This document shows positions 31,860-37,840 of a DNA stretch of 37,840 nt, one piece after another. Each line of letters starts with the position of its first letter. Position 1 is the stretch's first letter. The translations under genes were made by a program, and so were the position numbers. The stretch lies in the NCBI RefSeq assembly GCF_000723885.1, contig NZ_CCDG010000029.1, positions 1 to 37,840 on the forward strand. Direction: 5' to 3'. The DNA comes from Paenibacillus camerounensis. GTDB taxonomy: Bacteria; Bacillota; Bacilli; Paenibacillales; Paenibacillaceae. The notes under the pieces were generated by a model, which had not been told where the DNA came from, ran no database searches, and saw nothing but the letters and a program-made list of their open reading frames with translations.

Positions 31860-32247
31860 ATGAAATCTGAAATTTCGATTGAAGACGAGACACTGGTTGC
31901 TGCTGCACAGGAGATTATCAAGAAGCGCTACGAGTGGGAACGGCATCATGTCAGTGCGGCACTGCGCACAGGGAGAAGCCAGCCTGTCCAGGGTGACGGT
32001 ATGTGCGGAGGCGATGGTCATTGGAAAAGCCATTTCGGAAGGCTATAAGGAATTTGACACCATTGTTGCAGTAAGACACCCGGACCCGGACAGTGAGGAC
32101 TATGAGATTAAGGTCGTATCCCCCTGCGGGATGTGCCGGGAGCTGATTGCTGATTACGCCAAGGATTGCAAGGTCATTATCCCTGATAATGAGGGTCTGG
32201 CCAAAACGGATATACTGGATTTGCTGCCTATGCGTTATGTTAGATAA
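31860..32247 (+). pseudogene. Broken cytidine/blasticidin deaminase-type gene
   Basis: The reading begins MKSEISIEDETLVAAAQEII with KKRYEWERHHVSAALRTG, then continues in another frame as EASLSRVTVCAEAMVIGKAI and ends SPCGMCRELIADYAKDCKVI. Both halves match one deaminase (zinc motifs CAE and PCxxC). The join near 31970 lacks about eight residues and shifts the frame, consistent with a deletion of about 28 bases. The usual segment between ALRTG and EAS, carrying an HLEA-like stretch, is missing. GGAGG precedes ATG. The intact parent would deaminate a cytidine-like substrate. Confidence 0.7.
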
Positions 32248-32402
32248 CCGGGATAATGAATTCAGATTGCAATACATAAGGTCACAAGAGTACAGCAGGC
32301 CATGATCAGAAGATTTGTTTGAAATTTAAATAATGTATTTGCTATCCCGCCATCCGCCGCTTCCCCGTACCGGTTGTCCCCATACAATGGTACAAAAAAG
32401 GG

Positions 32403-33878
32403 ATGGTGGAACAAATGGAACAGCGTATACTCCGGGATATGCTCGATTGGGCATCGCGGCTGGTTAACGATGCTGCCTGGCAGACCGGCTTCCGCGCCCT
32501 GCTGAGGACTCCTGCGGACGATAAGCTGGCGCTTCCGGCGCTTAATCTGCTGAACAGGCTGTATACCCTTCAGGGTAGAGGAATTATCAGCGGGATACAT
32601 GACTATCTGGAGAGTGCCGATGAATTCAGCAACAAGCTTAAAAATACAAGCGGCCAGTATGCCGGGCTTCACGGCTATGAGCTGGGGGCGATCGGCAGCC
32701 AGACGGAGTCGCTTATAGCCAATCAGCGGCAGTGGGTAACGGACAGCGCCATCCGCTGGCATAAAGCCGGCGGGATTGTCACAATGAGTTATCACGCCAG
32801 TCTGCCGGGGACTGCTCCGGCCTGGTCTAACGTCTCCATGAATCTGAGCGAGGCTGATTTTGCCAAATACATTACACCAGGCACCCCCCAGTATACAGCA
32901 CTGCTGGCGGATCTCGACAAGACGGCTATTTCGCTCAAAAAGCTGAATGACGCTGGTGTCCCTGTACTGTGGAGACCGTATCATGAGATGAACGGAGGCT
33001 GGTTCTGGTGGGGGCAGAAGAGCCGCTTCACTGAGCTGTGGAACCTCATGTTCGATCGCTACACCGTGTACCACGGGCTGCATAACCTGCTCTGGGTGTG
33101 GAGTCCGAATGCGCAGAACCAGTGGAGCCAGGAGCCGGCCAGGTACTATCCCGGAGCCGGCAGGGTCGATGTGCTGGCGCTGGATATTTATGACGGTGAT
33201 TTCAAGGACAGCCATCATGACGGGCTATGGGATCTGGGGCGCGGCAAGCTGATCGCCATCGGTGAGAACGCGAAGCTGCCTTCTGCAGCGGTACTGGCCA
33301 AATCACAAAATAAATGGTCTTACCAGCTTACCTGGGCGAAGCTGCTGTATGAGCAGAACACAGAGCCGGTGATTAAGGCTTTTATGAATGACAGCTTTGT
33401 GATTACAAGGGATGAGTATAAAGTCTTGGCTGCCGAAGGGGAGCAGAATCATCCTCCGGGAATCAGGGGCGAATATTTCAACAATATGGCACTGAGCGGA
33501 GCTCCGTCACTGGTCCGGACAGATTCCACGATTGACTTTACGTGGAGACAGGGCAGCCCTGATCCGTTAATTAATGCTGATCTATTCTCGGTACGCTGGA
33601 GCGGCAGGCTTAAGGCTGAATTCAGCGAGACCTATAATTTCTACACTTATTCGGACGACGGCATCCGGGTGTGGGTTGACGGGGTACTGGTAATCGACAG
33701 CTGGGTTAAGCAGAGCGGTACGGAGCGCAAGGGCAGTATACCGCTGATTCAAGGCAAGCTGCATGAGCTGAAGGTAGAGTATTATGAGAACCAGGGGGAC
33801 GCCAAGGCGATTCTAATGTGGGAGAGCCACAGCCGGCCTAGAGAGGTTATACCATCCGGAGCATACGTGCTGGCTTAG
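32403..33878 (+). CDS. GH26-type beta-mannanase with C-terminal PA14 domain
   Basis: 491 residues. Residues ~45-330 form a GH26 (clan GH-A) domain with acid/base Glu195 in VLWRPYHEMNGGWFWWG and likely nucleophile Glu288 in IAIGENAKLP. Residues ~353-488 form a PA14 carbohydrate-binding domain (GIRGEYFNN ... SDDGIRVWVDGVLVIDSW). GH26 enzymes cut mannans. Unusually, the N-terminus (MVEQMEQRILRDMLDWASRL) has no signal peptide, and in-frame extension to the next upstream stop (32331) adds none. ATG 32415 with GGTGG 5 bases upstream is an alternative start. A polysaccharide hydrolase in the cytosol would be odd; the gene may have lost its export signal. Confidence 0.85.
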   Translation: MVEQMEQRILRDMLDWASRLVNDAAWQTGFRALLRTPADDKLALPALNLLNRLYTLQGRGIISGIHDYLESADEFSNKLKNTSGQYAGLHGYELGAIGSQTESLIANQRQWVTDSAIRWHKAGGIVTMSYHASLPGTAPAWSNVSMNLSEADFAKYITPGTPQYTALLADLDKTAISLKKLNDAGVPVLWRPYHEMNGGWFWWGQKSRFTELWNLMFDRYTVYHGLHNLLWVWSPNAQNQWSQEPARYYPGAGRVDVLALDIYDGDFKDSHHDGLWDLGRGKLIAIGENAKLPSAAVLAKSQNKWSYQLTWAKLLYEQNTEPVIKAFMNDSFVITRDEYKVLAAEGEQNHPPGIRGEYFNNMALSGAPSLVRTDSTIDFTWRQGSPDPLINADLFSVRWSGRLKAEFSETYNFYTYSDDGIRVWVDGVLVIDSWVKQSGTERKGSIPLIQGKLHELKVEYYENQGDAKAILMWESHSRPREVIPSGAYVLA

Positions 33879-33896
33879 CCGGGGATATGTGCAGGA

Positions 33897-33923
33897 GATC
33901 TCCAGATTTTTGGGGATCTTTTT
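33897..33923 (+). terminator. Terminator after the GH26 gene
   Basis: GATCTCC / GGGGATC (one G-T pair) stem with loop AGATTTTT, then TTTTT. Confidence 0.7.
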
Positions 33924-34037
33924 GCAATGAAGGCGCTTAAAATTTGAAATATGGGTGTTTCGAGCTTTTTTTACATTAATTTCATTTGCGCTTTACAAAA
34001 CCCGCCATTATTCTGTTAAGTGGAGGGATTTGAACAG

Positions 34038-34679
34038 ATGAAAAAAACCTTATACACAATTGTACTACTGATGGTAATGATCCTCAGCGCCTGCAGCAAT
34101 AACAGCTCTGCGCCAGCCTCAGAAGAGGAGGTGCAGGAGACCGTACTGAACTTCTATAATGAGATGTCGAAGTTTGACGAAATGGGCAGGTCCTCGCTTG
34201 AGAATTTCAATACGACCCTCACTTCGTATTCTACGGGAGCAGCTACAGATAAAGAGCTTGAGCAAGCCCTTGATTCGTTCCAGGATACCGCATCCGATAT
34301 TGCCGACCGGGTTAATGATGTGAAAATATCCAAGAGCCTGCCGGAAGACGTCGAGACTTTGCTGAGAGATGCAGTGATTGCTTTCCAGAGCGCTTATTCC
34401 ATTAAAGAGAAGGCTTCGCAGAGTGCGGCTTCCCCTGAGGTGACTGCTGACGAATTCAATGCTATGAACCAGCAGGCGGATGTGGCGATGCTGTACGGTA
34501 TCTCCAAGGTGAACCAGGCAAGGGTAGCTGTAGGGCTGCTGGAAGAAGACAGCGCGGCTGAGACGGAGCTGGGGAGCGTTCCCGGAACTGTAGTCAGTAC
34601 AGAAGCAGATGAGATCGGCGGGAATGCGGCCAATACTCCTGTAAATAGCGCAACCGAATCCGGCAATTCCGCAGACTGA
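34038..34679 (+). CDS. Putative lipoprotein (213 aa)
   Basis: ATG 34038 (MKKTLYTIVLLMVMILSAC) with GGAGGG 10 bases upstream. Lipobox LSAC, Cys19 is the expected lipid site. The mature part is highly acidic, Ser/Ala/Glu-rich, and largely helical (coiled-coil-like EALNSF-type stretches around residues 80-110), ending in a disordered Asn/Ser/Thr/Glu tail. No conserved domain is evident to me. Monocistronic; terminator follows. Confidence 0.75.
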   Translation: MKKTLYTIVLLMVMILSACSNNSSAPASEEEVQETVLNFYNEMSKFDEMGRSSLENFNTTLTSYSTGAATDKELEQALDSFQDTASDIADRVNDVKISKSLPEDVETLLRDAVIAFQSAYSIKEKASQSAASPEVTADEFNAMNQQADVAMLYGISKVNQARVAVGLLEEDSAAETELGSVPGTVVSTEADEIGGNAANTPVNSATESGNSAD

Positions 34680-34707
34680 GATTAGCTTTGCTTAAGATCA
34701 TTATTTG

Positions 34708-34741
34708 AGGCGCTGTACAGCCTGGCTGTGCGCGCCTTTTG
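34708..34741 (+). terminator. Terminator after lipoprotein gene
   Basis: AGGCGC / GCGCCT outer stem enclosing ACAGCC/GGCTGT inner stem, then TTTTG. Confidence 0.7.
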
Positions 34742-34773
34742 CCTGTGGTCCGGCTGCTGTTATTTTTTTCTTC

Positions 34774-34823
34774 TTGCTTACGGGAGAGTCTGCTAATATA
34801 ATACGGATGCAAACATATGTTCG
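34774..34823 (+). promoter_or_regulatory. Promoter with LexA-type (SOS) operator
   Basis: TTGCTT (34774-34779), a 17-base spacer and TATAAT (34797-34802), with CAAACATATGTTCG at 34810-34823 right at the expected start of transcription. Bacillus LexA/DinR consensus is CGAAC-N4-GTTCG; this site has nine of the ten defined positions. The site would block transcription when bound by LexA. Confidence 0.75.
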
Positions 34824-34870
34824 TGTGATTGGGATGTCGATGTGCGACTATAACTTGAGGAGGAGCGGCT

Positions 34871-35200
34871 ATGGGCAAACAGCTGGAGGAAGGACCGGAG
34901 GAAGGCGGCCGGATAATGCTGAAGGATCAGGTACAGGAACCCTGCAGGGATGAGCGTGATATGCCGGGTACAGGCATACAGGCTGCACAGCATAAGCTGA
35001 AGGAAATCGAGCAGACGCTGGCTGTGTCACTAAGGAATCATAAGCGGGTAACTGTGGTGCTGCACGGTCCGGCTGAGGGTAGACAGATCAGCGGATTTGT
35101 CACCTCCATTCATACCCACTCGCGTGAAATTAAGCTGCAGTGGGCAGAGGAATGGAAATGGATTCAGGTGGATGATATTGCAGAGGCCTATATTCTTTAA
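34871..35200 (+). CDS. YolD-like family protein
   Basis: 109 residues from ATG 34871 with GAGGAGG 7 bases before. The N-terminal ~35 residues are charged and likely disordered. The C-terminal part (AVSLRNHKRVTVVLHGPAEG and then RQISGFVTSIHTHSREIKLQ WAEEWKWIQVDDI) fits the YolD family, which in Bacillus accompanies SOS-induced Y-family polymerases. The LexA-type operator directly upstream supports that link. No polymerase gene is next to it here, so the usual partner is missing. Function inferred, family fit moderate. Confidence 0.65.
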   Translation: MGKQLEEGPEEGGRIMLKDQVQEPCRDERDMPGTGIQAAQHKLKEIEQTLAVSLRNHKRVTVVLHGPAEGRQISGFVTSIHTHSREIKLQWAEEWKWIQVDDIAEAYIL

Positions 35201-35239
35201 GCAGCAGCGCACCAATACGGCCGTAATCAGCGCAGCAGG

Positions 35240-35401
35240 TTAATTAGTTGCCGGTTCTTCCGTCTTCTCATAGGCAATCAGTGTGACTGCGCCCTTGCCT
35301 GTGATCCGGGCGAGGTCTGCCTCGGCCTGCCGGATGATCTCAACTGCGTCCTCTTGGCCGCTCAGGGCGGCTACCTTATAAAGATCACTGTGAATTTCCA
35401 T
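35240..35401 (-). CDS. Small hypothetical protein (53 aa)
   Basis: ATG 35401 on minus with AAAGGTGG 9 bases upstream is preferred to 35425. Sequence MEIHSDLYKVAALSGQEDAV then an amphipathic helix and ending AVTLIAYEKTEEPATN. No signal or membrane segment. Conserved style (N-terminal MxIHSDLYKVAALSG) suggests a real gene in this type of bacterium, function unknown. Confidence 0.6.
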   Translation of the reverse strand: MEIHSDLYKVAALSGQEDAVEIIRQAEADLARITGKGAVTLIAYEKTEEPATN

Positions 35402-35501
35402 GGATACATACCACCTTTCGCTCAAGTCAGTTCGTGTTATCTAATGTGGCCTATTTTGCAGAAAAGCATCCAAGCATCTCACCTTTACTAGGATGGTTCT
35501 G

Positions 35502-35630
35502 ATGCAGATACAGCGAAGCTTAGGGCCAAGGAGCGGGAAGAACGGATTGTCTCCGGGCTTTTCGGAGGCAATTGCTATATTGATTGTGGGCGGGATCATC
35601 ATCCTGCTGATTATGGGATGGCTGACGTAG
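35502..35630 (+). CDS. Small membrane peptide (42 aa)
   Basis: ATG 35502 (AGGATGG 5 bases upstream; ATG 35493 is in frame too). Basic N-terminus (MQIQRSLGPRSGKNGLSPGF) followed by a membrane segment SEAIAILIVGGIIILLIMGWLT running to the end. Positively charged head with a single helix suggests a small membrane peptide. A terminator follows 20 bases later. No family recognised. Confidence 0.55.
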   Translation: MQIQRSLGPRSGKNGLSPGFSEAIAILIVGGIIILLIMGWLT

Positions 35631-35653
35631 CTGTTTAGCATATAAGTGGAGAG

Positions 35654-35676
35654 GACCCTGGTATCCGGGGTCTTTT
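35654..35676 (+). terminator. Terminator after small membrane peptide gene
   Basis: GACCC / GGGTC stem (extended by GA/TC-type pairs) with loop TGGTATCCG, then TTTTGTCTT. Confidence 0.7.
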
Positions 35677-35778
35677 GTCTTCTAATGAGGCTTACGGGCG
35701 TTACGCATACTCTTGTTAGGCAAAGCGTACAAGCAAAGCAGGTGGAGCGGGCATCTACTGTATTAGGGGGTGAGGAAA

Positions 35779-36459
35779 ATGCTGACATTAGATCAGGTGA
35801 AGAGTAAGTCGGCAGGCTGGCTGGGAAATCTTCATCCGGTTATACTGGCCGGAGCCAGTGCTCTGATCCAGCGCAGCTATGCCAAGGGCATCCCGATTGT
35901 CATCACCCAGGGCATGCGGACGATTGCCGAGCAAAATGCACTCTATGCGCAAGGCCGCACGAAGCCGGGAAATATCGTAACGAACGCAAGGGGAGGCACC
36001 AGTTATCACAATTATGGTCTGGCGATTGATTTTGCCCTGCTGCTGCCGGACGGCAAAAATGTCTCCTGGGACATCACCCGGGACGGTAATAAAGATACAA
36101 TCGCTGACTGGCAGCAGGTGGCGCAGGAGGCCAAGAGGCTCGGTTTTGCCTGGGGCGGGGACTGGACTTCCTTCAAGGATTATTCCCATCTGGAGATGAC
36201 CTTCGGGCTGACTACCGAGCAGCTGCGGGCAGGCCGGCAGCCGACAGTACAGCAGGTAAAGGATGCGCTGGCTGTCATTAACGGTACGGCTCCCGGAGCG
36301 GACCAGGCGGTCGTGGTCACACTGAATGGTGTCCAGATTACCAGCGGTATGCTGGAGAACGGCACAACCTATGCGCCGGTGCGTGCGGTTGCTGAAGCGC
36401 TTGGTGCAAGTGTCACTTATGATGCCGCTAGCAGGACAGTGAAGCTGGTCAGGGAATAA
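35779..36459 (+). CDS. M15-family cell-wall peptidase with copper-amine-oxidase-like domain
   Basis: 226 residues. Residues 1-145 are an M15 (VanY/CwlK/endolysin-type) zinc peptidase: ITQGMRTIAEQNALYAQGR, SYHNYGLAIDF with His77 and Asp84, and DYSHLEM with His137 as zinc ligands. Residues ~178-226 are a copper amine oxidase N-terminal-like stalk (VVVTLNGVQITSGMLENGTTYAPVR). Such domains are common as cell-surface repeats in Paenibacillus. Start at ATG 35779, GGGGGTGAGG upstream. No signal peptide is visible, as in phage endolysins, yet the CAO-like domain is usually extracellular. Substrate is probably a peptidoglycan peptide bond. Confidence 0.8.
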   Translation: MLTLDQVKSKSAGWLGNLHPVILAGASALIQRSYAKGIPIVITQGMRTIAEQNALYAQGRTKPGNIVTNARGGTSYHNYGLAIDFALLLPDGKNVSWDITRDGNKDTIADWQQVAQEAKRLGFAWGGDWTSFKDYSHLEMTFGLTTEQLRAGRQPTVQQVKDALAVINGTAPGADQAVVVTLNGVQITSGMLENGTTYAPVRAVAEALGASVTYDAASRTVKLVRE

Positions 36460-36536
36460 GAACCACCTGTATAGATGATGTGCCTCATGGGGAAATTATC
36501 AGCGAAAGACAATTATCCTCAAAGGGGGCACATCAC

Positions 36537-37091
36537 TTGAATAAGCTGGTCACGAGCCTTGCCTGCGGTACATTGTTATCCATGAGTCTTATGGGATCCG
36601 GTTATGCAGCCAACGCTGCTGGCACCGGTGGAGGAATGGGAGCGTCCATCCCGGACACCGGCAGAACCGGAATGCAGACTGAACGTATCCGTGAAACCAA
36701 CGGTACCACAGGCACTCATATGCTGAATGGAACGGGTAACCGGATGATGAACCAGACCGGCAACACGATGCGCGGAACAGAGAGCCGGATGAATCATAAC
36801 GGCAATACAATGATGAATGAACTTGAGCGAAGTGGCGATAAAATGATGAATAACGCCACTGGTACCATGCGTAAAGGCGGTAACATGGTGAACAACGCGG
36901 TCCGGGGCAATGACAACAGCTCCGTCTCCCCGCTGTCCACCAGCACCGAAACCGGCAGATACCGCGCCACCAGCACAACCACCAGCGCCACTGACAATAA
37001 CAGAGGCTCCAACTGGGGCTGGCTCGGTCTGGTCGGCCTGCTGGGTCTGGCGGGGATGCGCAGCCGCAGCGGAGAGCGGGAACGCCACTAG
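36537..37091 (+). CDS. WGxxGxxG-type surface protein with Met/Asn-rich region
   Basis: 184 residues from TTG 36537 with AAAGGGGG 8 bases upstream; the upstream ATG (36480) lacks one. Signal peptide MNKLVTSLACGTLLSMSLMG with cleavage after an Ala-x-Ala site. The mature part (about 30-150) has imperfect repeats based on NGTGNRMMNQTGNTM and NGNTMMNELERSGDKMM, rich in Met, Asn, Gly and Thr. The C-terminus NWGWLGLVGLLGLAGM is the WGxxGxxG signature, followed by a basic end (RSRSGERERH): a likely sorting/anchoring tail. Function not known. Confidence 0.8.
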   Translation: MNKLVTSLACGTLLSMSLMGSGYAANAAGTGGGMGASIPDTGRTGMQTERIRETNGTTGTHMLNGTGNRMMNQTGNTMRGTESRMNHNGNTMMNELERSGDKMMNNATGTMRKGGNMVNNAVRGNDNSSVSPLSTSTETGRYRATSTTTSATDNNRGSNWGWLGLVGLLGLAGMRSRSGERERH

Positions 37092-37128
37092 CAGGTAACC
37101 TGCTGCTGAGGCAGCTGGGGGCTGGCGG

Positions 37129-37245
37129 ATGGAGTGTTCTGGGCGACCGCAGGTTGCGGAAGCTGCGAAAGCTATAAAGGCTGCCAAAGCAAAAGCTGCA
37201 AAAGCTACGAAAGCTGCAAATGCTACGCCCTTCGGGCGGCTATGA
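37129..37245 (+). CDS. Possible 38-aa Lys/Ala-rich micro-ORF
   Basis: ATG 37129 with GGGGG 7 bases upstream (37117-37121). The product begins MECSGRPQVAEAAKAIKAAK and is mainly Lys-Ala repeats (AKAAKATKAANAT), histone-H1-like in composition. DNA here is an AAAGCTGC-type short tandem repeat. The gene is uncertain: the repeat alone could create the frame. Confidence 0.25.
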   Translation: MECSGRPQVAEAAKAIKAAKAKAAKATKAANATPFGRL

Positions 37246-37252
37246 GAGTGGG

Positions 37253-37279
37253 TCAGGGGCAGTGATGCCCCTGATTTTT
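37253..37279 (+). terminator. Strong terminator before the 51-bp array
   Basis: TCAGGGGCA (37253-37261) / TGCCCCTGA (37266-37274) with loop GTGA, then TTTTT. Confidence 0.93.
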
Positions 37280-37326
37280 GGTTTATTAGTGGTTAGTGTG
37301 AGCGTCTCTGAGCGCTGTGTGCGAGG

Positions 37327-37840
37327 ATCAAAGGCAAAAATGCCTTTGAATTAACTCGTATGGTGCAGATGGCTGGAATCAAAGGCAAAAATGCCTTTGA
37401 ATTAGCTCGTATGGTGCAGATGGCTGGAATCAAAGGCAAAAATGCCTTTGAATTAGCTCGTATGGCGCAGATGGCGGGAATCAAAGGCAAAAATGCCTTT
37501 GGATTGGCTCGTATGGCGCAGATGTCGGAAATCAAAGGCAAAAATGCCTTTGAATTAGCTCGTATGGTGCAGATGGGGGGAATCAAAGGCAAAAATGCCT
37601 TTGGATTGGCTCGTATGGCGCAGATGGCGGAAATCAAAGGCAAAAATGCCTTTGGATTGACTCGTATGGTGCAGATGGCGGAAATCAAAGGCAAAAATGC
37701 CTTTGGATTGGCTCGTATGGCGCAGATGGCGGGAATCAAAGGCAAAAATGCCTTTGGATTGACTCTTATGGTGCAGATGGCGGGAATCAAAAGCAAAAAT
37801 GCCTTTGGATTGACTCGTATGGCGCAGATGACGGGAATCA
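37327..37840. repeat. 51-bp tandem repeat array, ten complete units, truncated by window edge
   Basis: Units begin at 37327, 37378, 37429, 37480, 37531, 37582, 37633, 37684, 37735 and 37786, exactly 51 bases apart without insertion or deletion; an eleventh starts at 37837. Each carries the hairpin core AAAGGCA-AAAA-TGCCTTT (broken by one base change in the last complete unit). In one plus-strand frame a unit reads GIKGKNAFELARMVQMA (17 residues) with variation at a few sites; the complement is also stop-free. No start codon with a ribosome site precedes the array on plus. Confidence 0.95.

Noticed and set aside
37293..37796. 167-residue hydrophobic minus frame over the 51-bp array
   Set aside because: No ribosome site for the ATG, and stop-free frames are automatic for a 51-bp unit; kept as a hypothesis in the array finding rather than a gene.
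37327..37840. CRISPR array
   Set aside because: Units are directly tandem with near-identical sequence throughout; there are no variable spacers and no cas genes.

Overview
The window looks like chromosomal DNA of a spore-forming, low-to-mid GC Firmicute of the Paenibacillus type. The evidence is the backbone order ileS - (small genes) - lspA - rluD - pyrR-pyrB-pyrC-carA-carB-pyrF-pyrE, strong GGAGG-type ribosome sites throughout, two YjcZ-type sporulation peptides, a YjfB-type protein, a NucB-type sporulation nuclease and a WGxxGxxG-type surface protein. The genus is inferred from gene content and style; no 16S gene is present.

Layout. 1-338: remains of a 57-bp repeat and an ileS leader with hairpins but no recognisable T-box. 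339-6650: eukaryote-like (type 2) ileS, a possible structured RNA with terminator, a DUF5665 membrane protein, a TraR/DksA-type zinc-finger gene on the opposite strand, then overlapping lspA and rluD. 6756-9551: a DapL-like aminotransferase, a GNAT acetyltransferase and a GyrI-like protein. 9552-10975: almost gene-free and crowded with several kinds of repeat (12-bp and 14-bp tandem arrays, AT-rich short repeats, a REP-like palindrome). 10976-20136: the complete UMP-biosynthesis operon behind a sigma-A promoter and a PyrR attenuator, lacking pyrP, pyrK and pyrD. 20274-20750: a small gene and two CAT-anticodon tRNAs (initiator Met and a probable Ile2). 

20819-37840 is an accessory-like region of short transcription units: small membrane proteins, a decayed gene, an LRR protein, an ECF sigma/anti-sigma pair with an autoregulatory-looking promoter, lipoproteins, a methyltransferase, a YitT protein, YjcZ peptides, a ComB-like phosphatase, an ImmA/IrrE metallopeptidase, YjfB behind a sigma-D-like promoter, NucB, a broken cytidine deaminase, a GH26-PA14 glycosidase with no visible signal peptide, a YolD-like gene under a LexA-box promoter, an M15 peptidase fused to a copper-amine-oxidase-like domain, a WGxxGxxG protein, and finally a 51-bp tandem array (10 exact-length units) that runs off the window edge.

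Genes that work together: the pyr operon makes UMP from bicarbonate, glutamine and aspartate (the dihydroorotate dehydrogenase must be elsewhere); lspA/rluD form one transcription unit; the sigma/anti-sigma genes overlap by 4 bp. The points that most merit a second look are the 51-bp array, the SOS-type control of an orphan YolD-like gene, the type-2 IleS in the housekeeping position, the paired hairpins between carB and pyrF, and the REP-like palindrome.
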